A stretch of 64,000 nt of DNA from contig CM035151.1 in NCBI GenBank assembly GCA_020205615.1, positions 11,742,565 to 11,806,564 of the forward strand, read 5' to 3'. The notes beneath the pieces were generated by a model that did no database searches, was not told the DNA's origin, and saw nothing but the letters and a program-made list of their open reading frames with translations. Made by a program: the position numbers and the translations under genes. Origin of the DNA: Panax quinquefolius (taxonomy: Eukaryota; Streptophyta; Magnoliopsida; Apiales; Araliaceae). Positions 1 through 13,290 of this stretch are shown in pieces. Each line of letters opens with the position of its first letter. Position 1 is the stretch's first letter.

Positions 1-135
1 TTAACGCTAGAAGTTAGTCTTATCTGTTATGGTTCTGCGTAACATTTTTTTTTGTTTATTAACACTAATGCAATAGATGTATAGAGTGATTAAGACAATT
101 GACTTCCTCGTTGTCATTTTATTTTATGGATATAG

Positions 136-3100
136 AAATGGCTTCCAGAAGCTGGATAAGATTAAAGACTCCAATAGACAAAGCAAGCAGCTGGAAGAAC
201 TTACAGGAAAGATGAGGGAGTGTAAAAGGTAAGCACTTCTCTGTTTTTGATTCCTTTTATATGTTTTCAAGGGCCTTTAAGCTTTGAAGCCATTATGGTA
301 GTTTCTTGTGAAAACAAAGCTTTTCTCCTCGTAGGAGGAAAGCAAGGAAAACCTAGGATTATTGTGGTCTGTCTGCACTTCAGTATTCTAAATGACTGAT
401 TTCTTATGTTTATCAGGCAATATCAACTCTTTGCATTGGCAATTTTGAATACAATATTAATATGAACTAGATAGCTTGTGATTCAGCAGATAGGAATTTA
501 ATTATATAGTGTCTTTGAAAGCTTTATACAATTTGAACAATGTAAAAGTTGACAGCATGGCACATGTATGGGGCATCTCCTCGGTTCATATACAAGACAA
601 GAATCATATCCTTATAGTCTGAGAGAAATTTTCATGTTATGTGTGCATGAGTTTTGTCCTCGATGGCTGTCAAGACTCGAGACAACTTGTTATACTGCTT
701 CTCAAGGACTTCATACTGTCAATCTTACATGTAGACTTGCATTTCAGGTTAATTAAAGAGTTTGATCGCGAAATTAAAGATGAGGAGGGTCGAAATCCTC
801 CCGAGGTTAACAAACAACTCAATGATGAGAAGCAATCGATGGTAAGTTCATTATAAACCTATTTAAATCATGAAATATTCTTGATACATGTGGATGCCCA
901 TGATCCACACATCTGCTATACCCTAAAAGCAACCTACATCAGGCTAAATTGCGCCTCTTAATATTTTTTCCAAAAAAGGAAGAAAACAAAAGAGGAACTC
1001 TGAACTGTGTTGTGAGCCGAAGTGTAACTTAATTTGTTACGTTCGGTAAAATTATCATATTTAAGGTTTTATATTATTTCGGGTCGCTTAATGTTGATTG
1101 TATTTTCTTATTTTTCACTTCTTTCTTAGGAAGAAAGAATTATATTGATAACAACATGGAAACTAAAATGCTAAAAGAAAGCTTACGGCTTAGCCATAGA
1201 TAAAATATGCACGGGATCACTCTCAGAGAATAACTATGAAAGGAAATTTTATGTTTTTAAGAGAACAAATTTCACCTGAATGCATTTTCTATTGTTAATA
1301 TGTCCTATTCAAAACTTCAGTTGATTTAGTGAACAGAGTTATATGGTTTTGGCATGTCTTATATTTAGCACCAATACTTGCATAAAAAATGATTAGCACC
1401 AACATTCTCTTAGTGCTGATAATTTTAATGGTTGATAAATTTAAGCAGCTGATAGGTGATATGTTTACGGTCATTTATCTAGGATTCTCATTCTAGGTAA
1501 TCCACTTGTACCAGGATCCTTCATAATTTTAAGGAAACTTGGCTCTTAAATGTTTATATGAAGGAACTGGATTTATATATTTTGTTTTCTGTGTTGTAAT
1601 ATTAACTACCCCCAACATCTTGCAAAGGATTTTGTAAGTTTTTGGGTTTGTTCAGCTCATATTTTAAAAGCTGCAGGAAATACATTTAAAAATTGTATTA
1701 TATATTTTTTATTTTCTCTAGTACTGTTGAATTGCTACTATACAATGTTGAAATATAAAAATAAATAGAAGATGTAATGTAGAAATGTGTTATTAACATG
1801 TCTAAAATCCTTGCTAAACGCGCCTAAAAGCTTAGGACATCATTGCAAGAAGATGTAGCACAAATTTGTATTCTCGGATGGCAAATTTTATATTGTCGCA
1901 AGCTAATGCTGCACTTTTTTAATGTCATGGAAGGTGTATAGTGAAAAACAAGAAAGTATTCAGTGTACAGTGGGTAAATATAGAGTCTATCTGTTTTTTT
2001 TTCTAATAAAATGTCTTCTTTATCTAAAGAGAATGATGATCAATTACAGAATCAATAACTTTCACTGTGGCAGACTCACACGAGTCTTCTGTGATTAATT
2101 GAGCCCTTTGTTTTCTGACCTATCTCTGTTTTCTTTTGTTCCCTTACTTTTGTAGATCAAGGAGCTGAATTCATATGTTGCCTTGAGAAAAACTTAAGTC
2201 CATATGTTGAGTTTATTATTCTTTAAGAAAATAAGTTGAGTGGCCATACTGTCTGGAGTCAATTATTGTTTTAAAATGTCACTTGAATTATGCCAGTACG
2301 TTATGGTGCAGAATTTAGAGTCAATGTTTCTTTCCGTTTATGCCAAGTGATAGGGCATTATTTTTAGAATAGATCTATTTCCTTCATCTTCTGGGTTTCT
2401 ATGCATTCACATAATTTTTCTGTCCCTTGTGGTTGCACTTCAGGTATATGAGTAGTCTTGGAAATAAGAAAGTTGAACTTTTTGATATGGGAGCAGTTGC
2501 TATTGAACCTACAGCTGAAGACAATGTTCAAGTGGCATCAGGTAAGATCAGTTGTCTTCTACATATAACTGAACTTTAATTTCTTGGATAGACAATTCTT
2601 TTTTCTTTTTTGATGAAAAGTATGCCAATATGTTATGGTGCAGATCATTTCTGATGGAAAATAAATACAGAACACTCGAATGATTATCTCTATCATCCCT
2701 TTATGAATCTCACTTTCTGAAAATACATTTTTTAATTAATTTCCTCAATATTGGCAATGACAAGGTTGATTGTTGTTCAACTCCAATTACTAAAAATCTT
2801 CCTGGTTTTATTCTTTATATTTAATTTCAGTTGTTATTAGTGAGTGTGCGATGCTTTTACGGAGTGTATGATGGCAGGATTAGATGTCAGCACACTACAT
2901 ATCGGATGAGGCCTGTTTTTTTAGGTGGTAGGAGTCATCTCTCATCTGTAAGAAATAGTTTAGCTGCCTTAAAGTGAGCCCATTTATTACAATTTTGAGA
3001 CCTATATATAGGTGGATTTCTGAAGAGAAGTTAAAATCCATAAATGTATTGGTCATTTCTTTCCCTGGCTGTAAGGAGGGTTTTTAAAACTTTATTTACT

Positions 3101-5229
3101 AATCAACCTAAAAAAGGGAGAGAAGAAATGTTTTTTTGTTTTTATTTATTACTTTATGGAGAATTATTGTATAAGAATGTTATAGACGTGCATCTCAAAT
3201 TAATCTCTTTGACTTCTTAGTTCTGCAGTAGTCATTTGATAGCTCTCACTCAATTTAGTATTGTAGTTTTCTTCTATATTATGAATCTTAGCTTGGCATC
3301 GAAGCCATCCTTTTGTGCATGTTCATTTAAATTTTTCCATCTCCTTGTATAATATGAGTCTACACTTGTCATTGGGACAGAGGGTCTTTTTTTTTGGCTT
3401 CACTTTGGTTCATGCATTGAAGCTTTTTGAGAAATTTCTTTGTCAGATTTTCACAGGGATTGGCAGGCAGTGCTTCACCAATGCATTGATGTTTTTCCCC
3501 TCATTTTCTTTGTTTTCTTTTGTTTTTTTTTGGGAGGAGAATTTGTAATTTCTTCTCTTCATCAATAAGATCATCTTCTTTTTCCTTTATCTTTTATTTT
3601 CTTTTTAAAAAAATAAATAAATAAATTCCGAGTTAAACTTGGTTTCAAACTGTTTTTTGTGTTCATTTCACTTAGGCTATGTTTGTTTGCAAGAATTATA
3701 CTTGGGATAGGATTATTAATCCCAAATGTGTTGTTTGTTTTCAAATTTAAACTTGGGACTATTAGTTTAGGATTATAAAATGACTTAATAGTTTTGAGAT
3801 TATAATTATAATCCCGGGATTATAATCCTAGGATTAATAGTCTTGGGATTATAATCCTTCCAAACAAATATAGCCTTAGTTTACTCAAATTCCTGGTATT
3901 TACTTTTAAAAGCCTTCAACTTTATATATTTTGCACAACCCTCTAGAATCATTAATAACTACTCTAAAAGGTTGAGAAATCAACTTCATTACATTTTTTT
4001 TGTTCGAACTATTAAGTAACAGTAATTAGTAGCTTTGTATCATAGTATATGTTCGTATAGAACACTGCGGAAGTCAGTGATAGATACATTGACATGTAGG
4101 AGAGAGGAAGAAGAAACTAGAGAAGATTGAAAGAGAGAACATGTGATTCTTGTCTCACTCGACTGTTAAGATCAGGATCTCTTTGTTGCTCATGTCTTTA
4201 GTATCTTATTATTTTCTTTCAGCTCATATCTCGACAGAACTCATTGTGTGGCTTGATATTGTTGAACCAAATAAAACATACATGTATGAGAAAATCACCA
4301 TTTGTTATTACTATGAATCGACATCTTAGGTTCATTTTTAATTCATTATATAGATCTAGTCACTGTGTCTCATTTGCATTAGTTGTTTCTAGCGATGTCA
4401 AATCAGAAACTTATTAATGCTGGGCATAAGACAATGGACGAGACTGATCAGGCCATTGAACATTCAAAACAGGTGAATTGTCAACTTAGAAATGTCTACA
4501 GGTGGTATTACTACTTTTACTCTAAACTTGCAACTGACTGTAGGTTGTTCAACAAACAGTTGAAGTGGGAACACAAACAGCTGTTACCTTGAAGGGACAA
4601 GTGAGTATGCATAACTAATCATCTACAATTTTCGTTGCCTTTGTTTTTTTATGATTTTATTTATGGGGTGGGTCTAATCCCTTATTTTGAATTTGTGCAG
4701 ACTGATCAAATGGGCCGTATTGTTAATGAACTGGATACAATTCAGTTCTCTATCAAGAAGGCCTCGCAGCTTGTGAAAGAGATCGGTAGGCAGGTAAGCT
4801 AGTTCTTCTCCAACAGATCTGATCGCTTTTTGATGTATTAACACGCAGATGTTTCCAGGTGGCAACAGATAAATGCATCATGCTGTTTCTTTTTCTAATT
4901 GTATGTGGCGTGATCGCCATAATCATTGTGAAGGTGAATTCCCCAATTTTTGCATGTCTTACTATTATCTTTTTGTAGGCTTGATATTTTCAGTGATTAA
5001 TCAAGTAACTAGCAGTTGCTTATGTTTCATGTTGTAGTGTTTTAAGTATTTATAAAGCTGTTTTGCTTCTTTGTACCCTCATATTGTGCTCACTCTTGTC
5101 TTCTAACTGTAATATGTAAACTCATAGATTGTAAATCCCAACAACAAAAGCATCAGGGACATCCCCGGATTAGCTCCTCCAGCACCAACGGCAAGGAGGC
5201 TATTGTATATGAAGGCTGTAGATTATTGA
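136..5229 (+). CDS. NPSN13: Novel plant SNARE, NPSN13-like (5' partial, 9 visible exons)
   Basis: Qb-type SNARE that would act in vesicle fusion, including at the plasma membrane and cell plate. Visible coding exons are 136-228, 748-841, 2156-2193, 2444-2541, 4393-4472, 4544-4600, 4701-4793, 4859-4933 and 5128-5229. They give 242 residues plus a stop; about 25-28 N-terminal residues lie before the window. The N-terminal part reads NGFQKLDKIKDSNRQSKQLE and continues with an RNPPEVNKQLNDEKQSM block. The SNARE helix spans the exons from DETDQAIEHSKQ to IQFSIKKASQLVKEIGRQ, with the expected central Gln in GQTDQMGR. A C-terminal membrane anchor (CIMLFLFLIVCGVIAIIIVK) and the family tail NPNN-RDIPGLAPP follow. 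The protein is closer to NPSN13/12 than to NPSN11. Oddity: the donor after 2193 reads TT, not GT, and reading on gives an immediate stop. All other borders are canonical. Confidence 0.93.
3675..3875. mobile_element. Tourist-like MITE in a SNARE intron
   Basis: A 201-bp element in the intron between the exons ending at 2541 and starting at 4393. The ends form a terminal inverted repeat of about 24 bp (GGCTATGTTTGTTTGCAAGA at the left; its complement with three mismatches at 3852-3875). It is flanked by the direct repeat TTA at 3672-3674 and 3876-3878. A 3-bp TTA target duplication is typical of PIF/Harbinger-derived Tourist elements. The interior is AT-rich and itself partly palindromic (repeated GGGATTATAATCC-type words). 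It has no coding capacity. Confidence 0.85.
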
Positions 5230-6357
5230 GTAAATTATTCATAAGAGAGTTATTTTTCCAGCCTATTGCTATGATTATTAACATTGCAATAAGACTGTAG
5301 AGATGGGAGAAATGATGTTTGTGGTCATCTGTTGATTTTTTATGTTACCTGCTGAGATGTGCATATCGTAATTGTGATTTCTTGTGTGTAAATCATTGTG
5401 AGGTTTGTTTCTACACTTGATCTTGCGTTGATTTGAAAACCATTGTTCTCTTTGTAAACCTTCACGAAAAATGGTAAGTATAGTGCTAGAAATAGGGTAT
5501 TACTCTTTTCTTTTTTTTTAATTTAAAATACTCTCATTTACTGAATTTGTATTTATATCCCTCTCTCATATTCAAAATGAAATTTGATCGTTATTCACAA
5601 TTCATTGTTCTACTGAACTGCTCCATAACGTTAGATGTTCAAATTGAATAGATTCCTCTCCCACTTTATGGTGGACTCACTTGATAAAACAGAGCACTAA
5701 ATTTTTGAAAAATATATATTTTTCCAGTTAAATTCATGGCCTATCTTCTAAGTGACTAAGTCTCTGACGAGGAACTCATTTAGTATTTATTTGAGGGTAC
5801 CTTGTCAAAATCACTTTTATTCTGTAAAATATCAGTTTCCTATATATACTACAGAATGGTATACTTAAAAGTTCAGATATCAGAAAGCTTCACTGGGCAA
5901 ATAACACAAAAATGCACAAATAAATGACGTTTATTGCGTACATAGTAAAAACAATGACCGGACTGAGGAAAATTGACTAGAATGAACTACTTTGCAATGA
6001 AATTTCGAAAATTAATAAGAGTATATTCACTGACATTTTGAAGTATGAATATTTTCTTTTAATGAGTGTAAGTGTCTGTAGCCTGTAAGCTACGGCCTCA
6101 ATTAAGTCACCTAATTACATCCAGCTAAGACGCACTTAAGTATCTAAACCCCCAAAAAAAACTGAAATAAATTGTGTGCATGGATTTTGGAAAAACGTTA
6201 TAAAAGATATCCGTTGCTTCCGGTGTAATTATATATTCCCTACAAAAAATTGGATATTTACTTGATACGATAGAGGAATCCATTTGCATCCTCCTCTTCT
6301 TTCACTTTAGCAAGTTGAGGGTTCTCTGATGTTAATCAACATATGCGCTGTTCATAA
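5230..6357. other. Convergent intergenic region
   Basis: AT-rich space between the 3' ends of the SNARE gene (+) and the transporter gene (-). It must contain both 3' UTRs and polyadenylation signals. I see no coding region, RNA gene or recognisable mobile element in it. Confidence 0.6.
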
Positions 6358-6808
6358 TTATGCATCTCTGCTACTGAGCTGTGAACGTCCAATATGAGAA
6401 ATCCTTGACGAAGGAATTAGAGGTGCCTCTTCATCAACATTCAAATCAGAGACCGAACTGATCCCTCTGTTATTTCTTCCATCATAATCATCACTATTAT
6501 CGGGTGTGAATACATCAGATGACTTTTTCTCCAACTTCCACTCCTGATGATCAAATCCCAAATTTTAATTCAATAGCAAGTTTTTACCACATACTTGAAC
6601 AGCAAACATGTTGGTAAATTTGAAAAAGATCTAATGGAAAAGAAAGGGACTTTTGTCTTTGACCTGTGTAGAGTAATTTCTAAAAAAACATATGCAACCT
6701 TTTACCTTTCAAAATCAAAGGCTGATTTTACTACACTATCTCAGACGATATGCTTATAAAACACCATAATGTTTTGTAATTCAAACATCTCCATGGGGCT
6801 TATAAGTT

Positions 6809-6852
<44 letters not shown>

Positions 6853-9800
6853 AGTGCAATCAAGAGTCTTATGTAGAAAACACTTCAAATAAATGAATCT
6901 TTGACATAATTAAGGAAGATTAGTAATATACTAATTAGCCCAAAGATAACAATAATTATTACAAAAACTGACCTTTGTCATTCTTTCTGGAATACTTTCA
7001 GGAGGAAGTTGAGATGAGCGAACATCCTTAACTTTTATGTAGTTGTAGATGACTACACCACATAGAGCTGCAGAAAAGTAATAAAAAAAATGTTACTATG
7101 CTTGACAACTTTTTAGCATTTTCAACGAATAGATGAGATAGTTACATATAGTGCTGTATAAAAGTTCTAAATAAAAAAAATGTTACTAAACTGAGAACTT
7201 TCAGCAATTCCAATGAATAGATGAGATACCTATTGCGTAGCCAGTAATGTTCAGTCCAGTAATAATAGACTCCGGAAATATTACAGTTGAAAGGGCAATT
7301 AGTATCCAATCTTTCAGAACACCAGCAACTCGAATGGTCACTGCTCCAGTTCTACCAATCACTAAGAAAATTGAAAAATTTAATGCTAAAGCACATATAG
7401 CATTGGAGAAAAAGATCCAAAAATTGAACTGAATCTGTGAAACTTCCATCCCAGGCTGCTCCAAGAAGTACCAAGGTACAAACAAAAATGCGAAACTGCA
7501 CAGGAAAAATATATGAAATGTGATGCGTCAATTTTTAACCACCAAAAAGAATTGCAGTAGCACAAGAGTTCAGCCAGTTTGCATATAAAGATTAAGCAAA
7601 TGCAATATATACAAGCCACCTAAAAGCAAGAACATAGTAAAACGAGAGCATGTTAGGGTCATGGAATTAGAAAAATCATGAAAAAAGCTGTATAGTAGCA
7701 ATGTTTGCTTCATTTAGTAATATCGCTAAGTGTATAAAGAACACCAAACCTAAAGTAATTAATGAAGTGGTTAGTGAAAACAAAACATGTCAATAATGCT
7801 GTCTACTTTTCTTTTTGGTAATTAATAATGCTGAGACCAGAAATACCCTAGAAATTAAATTTCATGATTTCATCCCATAAATTCAGTGTAAGGGCACAAA
7901 CTTGTCCATCTATAGCAACCAAAGAAAATTGTCAAAAAGCATCAAATCTGATACCTGCATGGAGCTATGTAATATAAGCTTGTAATAGGATTCAGAGTCA
8001 AGCCTTTCTTCTGCAGAAGAACTTGAGTTAAAACTAGCCTCAGAGCTTCTGCAAATATGCCTGTGACCTGGTAAGCTGTACCAATTACATTAAAATGGAT
8101 TTCCCCATATGAAGAAACGACAACACCAACACTGACCAGCACCATATTCAAGAACACATCCCATCTTAATTTGTCAGTGGCACACAAAACAGCCATAAGA
8201 AATGTCGCCACAGGCACTGTAACATCCAGAAATAGGAAGTAAGCAGCTCTTCATCAAATTTAGTGAGTACGCAAGAAGAATATATAACTTTATTGTGACA
8301 TACTTAGGGCTTTAAGCATCTGAATGAAGGCCACCGATATATGCAAATAAGCAGTGTTGCCAAACCTGTGGCAAGAAAACAAGTAGAAGTGGATGTTATC
8401 ATTTGAAATATAGATGGTGTGTGTAAAGTTGAAATTAAAAAGGCTTTTCAAATACAAAGCAAGACTTTGTAATCATCTTTCCAGTTGCTACCAATTAGGG
8501 GTCTCCTCTCTCGGGAGACGTATCTTAATAATTAAGTATAGAATGTATAGTAGTGGTGAAGAAATTTTGATCGAAGCAAACTACTTGGCCATAAAGTTCT
8601 CTTCAATAAGCACGTAATAAAAAGCGACTCAAATAATAAAAGGTTAAAGTTCTTAATTATGTATGAACTTATTAGAAGAAGTATTATCTACTTTAATAAA
8701 AACGAAGTTCTTTCCCCCCCTTTAGATAGTTTGTATTCATCCCACGGAAACTCGATGTTTCTTGTGTTTTTGAAAAAAGTGGAACATTGTATCAGGTCTA
8801 TTGTGAGTTCTGAAACCGCCTGAGGATCAAAATATTGAGTTCAAGCAGGAAGTTGAAAATCAAAACACCTAGCATTAAACAGTATTGCCTTTTATTACAC
8901 AAGCACACAGTGCTCTCATACCCATCTGCTGGCATGTGCATTTGAACAGGAACAAAGAAGTAAATTTCTCAGCAAACAATAGACTATAGACTATTGTGCG
9001 TTTTGCTGGGCATGTGCATTTGCTGGCATGTGCAAAGAAGTAAGATGCAGTCCACGAGAGGATCATGAAAGAGAAAATAAAGGAATTCAAGTTATGGGAA
9101 AATGCTCAATTTCTCAGCAGGAAACTTTCTCAGCGTTGCAAAATTTATTTCTAAAATTTAATAGTCACATTCCAGTATTTTAATTTATAAGAGTTTGTTA
9201 TGAACTAGATATAATACATAATATGGTAATTTTGTTGGGTTCAAGGTAGGTTGCCGTGATAAAGGTTTTAGCCAAGGGCCTTGTATATGTATTCGAAGGT
9301 TACATTTAAAACAGCAAAAGTATTTATCCCGATATCACAGGTATTTTTCCAAAATTTATTAAAATGGGAAATCAAGTGATTGAAACTATAGCATATGTAA
9401 ACCTTGAGAGTTGAGTCTATACTTGTATTTGTCCTAAGTTAAGCATAAACAAAATGTTAGATATATATTCTCTAGAGTTCTAATGACAATGGTAGTCATT
9501 GTCCATTTACACCTATACACCAAAGATTAGTTACCACTATTAGCATAGAATGTTGAGCATTATCAACAAACATTAATTTATCCAAGTCTGCATAATGAAC
9601 GAAACACGTAAATCGATTTTATGGGATCTATGTAACTGCTTGAGTAAGGAATGGAACTAAAAAAATGATTGTTGACAAGACTTACCAAAGACTTGATGCA
9701 AAGAAGGCACTTATTGGAATTACACACGTTCCATATCTGCCATAAATAATTAAAATAACAGAAATAATTATTTGTTACCTAAAAGAACAGTGACTTTGAA

Positions 9801-11407
9801 AGAATATTAAATAAAGAAATAGGTCCTTTCAAATAAAATTAGATATCTTACATTTCAAATGTCATTTTGACGGGAGAAACCACCTGTCAAATAAATTAGA
9901 GGAAATATTACAATCAAATAAAATAACTACAAATTCCATAGTGATTTTAAGATAACAAGGAACAACACACAAAAAGAGATTGCATAATGCATTTTCGTCA
10001 TATCACTTTAATAGTTTAGATCCATCTGATATACATTGCATTTTAGGGAATGCTGACAAACTATTCAAGGCATTAATTCTAACTCTGTTACATATCAATT
10101 GTTTAGGGAGGAAGGAAACTGCAAATAATTGTGAGGGAAGGACGGAAGAGTTATTGCATGTCTGCTTGTCCGGTTCAATGAGGTTTAACCCAAAAAGAAA
10201 GAAAAAAAAATCTATTGGCAAATTAGCAAAGAGAAAACACATGCAAAAGTGAGATTGTTGATATTATGTACATAGACATACCTTAAAAACACGAACAAGA
10301 AAGAATGCTACCGCTCCAGAAAACCCCATATGAATCATGGTAAGTGTTATAGGAAACGGAAAATTGAAGTACTTTGGAGAGAGAACCCACTGCAATTAAA
10401 ATTCATTCGATCATAAAATACTGGACACTAGACTTCAAATCACAAAGAAAAGATCTGCTTTAAAATCCAAATTAGTCATGAAAGAGCATGTGGCAATTGT
10501 AAAGAAAATATCTTAATGAATACTCATTCTGCAGGATTTAACAGTGCATGCAAATATGGTATGCTAATGGCATAGGAGAAATGAGACATTTAACAACCAA
10601 GATTCCAGGACCATATGCAATCATGTCAGGTATAGAAGGATTTACTGGTCCCAATGTGGATCGCTGTGAGATCCTGACAAGAATCAATGGGGAGCATAAC
10701 AACCATGGATGTAAAATAACAATAGTTTAAGAAGTCAGGAGTTAATCAACTCCATAGTTGAACCAAAAAAATTATGTTCAGCATTCTGCTCTTCCTATTA
10801 TGTCTTTGCAAAAGGCGCAAAAAAAATTCTTGCTGAAAGTAGGAAACCCATAATACAAAAGTTGCAGATTACAGATTATTGCTGATTCGCTAAAAATAGA
10901 AAACACTGCTGTTTTGATTTACTTTGTTTTAACTGGTCTTTCATTTCATTCTTTCCAGTCCTAGAGCACTGTATTCTTGTAAAGATAGGTCATGATTTCA
11001 TGCAAATATTAAAGCAAGTAAAAGAGAGGTCAAATCTACAAATGATTTCTCTAGATTTAGATTAATGAGAGAATAATCAATCCCAATATTTCCTTCTTAT
11101 CAAAAGAAGATTAATAGGTATGAAATAATTATTGTATATCCATGTCTTAACATATTTTTTCACATTAACAAGCTTGTGTATTATGTGGCTTTCAAAGTCC
11201 AAAACACCTATTCGTGAAGAACAGCATCTTCCTTAGAAGCGTACATACATTTCATAGTCCAAACAAAAAATGACAAACAATTATAGGAGCTAAGATTTAA
11301 CATTGAAAACATAAGTGAATTACCTTGTTGTACAATATAACTCCAGATGAGAGCAGAATGTAGATTAGTAGGTATAGATAGGTCAAAAAAAGTGACTTGT
11401 TGATCAT
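6358..11407 (-). CDS. Probable sugar-phosphate/phosphate translocator (TPT/NST family, At3g17430/At1g48230 type)
   Basis: Multi-pass transporter of the drug/metabolite superfamily (triose-phosphate translocator domain), probably in Golgi or another endomembrane. The substrate of this subgroup is not established. Coding exons on the minus strand in reading order are 11407-11324, 10389-10282, 9883-9852, 9736-9686, 8365-8304, 8216-7955, 7495-7230, 7067-6973 and 6543-6358. They total 1146 nt, giving 381 residues, close to the usual family length. All borders are GT-AG and the frame is continuous. Recognisable blocks: LLSSGVILYNKWVLSPKYFN near the N-terminus, SYGEIHFNVIGTAYQVTGIF in the middle, GRTGAVTIRVAGVLKDW and FPESIITGLNITGYAIALCG near the last helices. 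A hydrophilic acidic tail ends SHIGRSQLSSRDA. The ATG at 11407 gives the expected MxNKxLLTYxYLLIY-type start. A non-coding exon lies upstream (see 12505). Confidence 0.95.
6814..6850. repeat. (AT)n microsatellite in transporter intron
   Basis: An uninterrupted AT dinucleotide run of about 37 bp in the last intron of the transporter gene (between exons 6973-7067 and 6358-6543). Confidence 0.95.
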
Positions 11408-12504
11408 TTCTCCTGTTGATGTCTTTCACAAGAAAGGCTTTCTGTATCAATTTCTGAATTCTTCTACACCATTTGAATGAGCTTCCCGCCAAAGGCCAGA
11501 CACTAGTGATACCTGGTATGTGTCACCAGGAATTTCATGCAGTTACCTAAATCCAAAGTGGAACCTTGTTTCCAAGTCACTTAACAATTATATTCATCAA
11601 AATTTGCCAAAATCTGGAAAATAACAGATTGATAAGAGTCATAAGAACATCAGGACGATAAATAAAATGGAAAACACAAACTCCTTTTCTCATTTTTGCT
11701 CATAATAGTCATGGTGATGGCCGATGGGAGAGGAATTCGTCTTTGGGAGGACATGTGGGTTATGTCCCCTTATTAGGGGATTTTCCTGATCTTTTCTTTT
11801 AATTAATAGGATTTGTTCTTGTTTCATAATCTTTGTATCCTTCCCTCCTTTTTTTATTGGGTTTTGCCTTCTTTTTTTCTTTTTTCCTTTCTTTAATAAT
11901 GAGACCATAAACACTTTACTAGTTGAAGAGGAAAAAAAAATTATGAATATTTTCTCTTTTGGATTTAGAGCATGTTTAGTGTTATTGTTAAATTAAAAAA
12001 ATCAACTGCATCCTGTTTATTTTTAGGAAGTATAACATTTTCAAGCTCTCCTTCAACAAAACGTTGGTAAAAGTTCAACCTCAGTTATTAATAATCAAAC
12101 AAAAGCATGCAAAATATGAAACAAAATACGCTAAGTACAAAATTTTACTGTTTATGCCAGAGGTTCCTCATAAGTCAGAATAAATCAAGGACATAAGAGT
12201 CATAAAATAAAAGTTTATTAGTCAAGCATTGTATTCAAAGAACAATTGCCAGGCATAAACAGTAAGCAATCATCACTATTTGACTAGTACATATATGAAT
12301 ATATTACACTCGATCTATTACATATAAACTAATAGCAGTAAATAAATCAAGTTATAGCCAAATTGATAATGGATTTGCTGATCTCAAATCACACTGAACA
12401 GTAAATACTAATACAACAAGTGCATTGCAAACGTATAACAGGATCTATTAACTTGAGCAGAAAAATTGAATTAAGTACTAGTAAAAATACACAAAAAGCT
12501 TTAC

Positions 12505-12740
12505 CTCTAGATTGTTTGGAAATGGTAAAACCAATCGAAAAACTCCGAATCTAGACTAACAATTATATAGCCAACGGCTTACTTCAGCCGGATCTCTACT
12601 CTCAGTGATTCAATGAGCAGAGCACATTGGAGAGAGATCGAGGAGGGAGAATGACTGATTCAGTATATGTTTTAGAGAGAGAAAGAAAATAATTAGCAGT
12701 AATTGTAGAGAGAGAAAGTGTACATTAATATAACATAAGT
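12505..12740 (-). promoter_or_regulatory. Non-coding first exon and core promoter region of the transporter gene (putative)
   Basis: On the minus strand a good splice donor (AG/GTAAAG) occurs at 12504-12503, so a 5' UTR exon probably ends at 12505. Upstream, 12630-12720 is rich in GAGA on the plus strand, which is CT-rich (Y-patch-like) in the direction of the gene. A TATA-like word (TTATATTAA on the minus strand) lies near 12725-12735. The transcription start is not fixed by the sequence. A second 5' UTR exon between 11,408 and 12,500 cannot be excluded. Confidence 0.45.
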
Positions 12741-13199
12741 AAATGTCTGGCGGTGAGATGGAAGGGAAGAAGAAGAATAAAGATCAGAACATCAGACCGT
12801 CTATAGTTTTCCACAGCAAGGAAAATCGATCCTATTTTCGTTCGTGTGGACCCCTCCGTATCTAATTAAGTCTCTCTCTGTGTATTTCATAATGTATTTA
12901 AATTTCATTTATTTATATTTTGAATCTTAATAAAGAATAAAAATATAAATATATAAACTTCAAATATATTCAGGTTCAATTTTTCTGTCTAATTTTCACG
13001 ATCATATATAGTAGTTTTTGATTTGTTTTTATATTTTCACATAAATATTCTACGTTATAATTTGTAAATTTTTTATAATTTTTATTTTATTTTTATTGAG
13101 TCTAAATATAAATAGGAGCAATCGTATCTAATTAAAATCCATATATAATTTTTTATTTTCACATATTAAACCGTGGTATGAAACCCACTTTATGTTAAT

Positions 13200-13290
13200 G
13201 CCAAAGAGATCATATGAAAATATAAAAAGAAAACTGATATTTTTTATATGTTAAAATGATATTTTCACATGAGTCTCTTTACATAAAAAA
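13200..13290. repeat. Short inverted-repeat element (possible miniature MITE)
   Basis: The left arm contains CAAAGAGATCATATGAAAATAT. The right arm, read on the complementary strand, contains TAAAGAGACTCATGTGAAAATATC. The two arms fold back on each other with mismatches. It shares the TGAAAATAT word with the repeats at 14,895 and 16,133. No target duplication is clear. Confidence 0.35.

Noticed and set aside
9980..10252. Opposed open frames of 90 and 79 codons
   Set aside because: They lie inside an intron of the transporter gene and have no recognisable features.
11690..11914. Lysine-rich minus-strand open frame
   Set aside because: Low-complexity translation of poly(T)/poly(A)-rich DNA in the likely 5' UTR intron region of the transporter gene.
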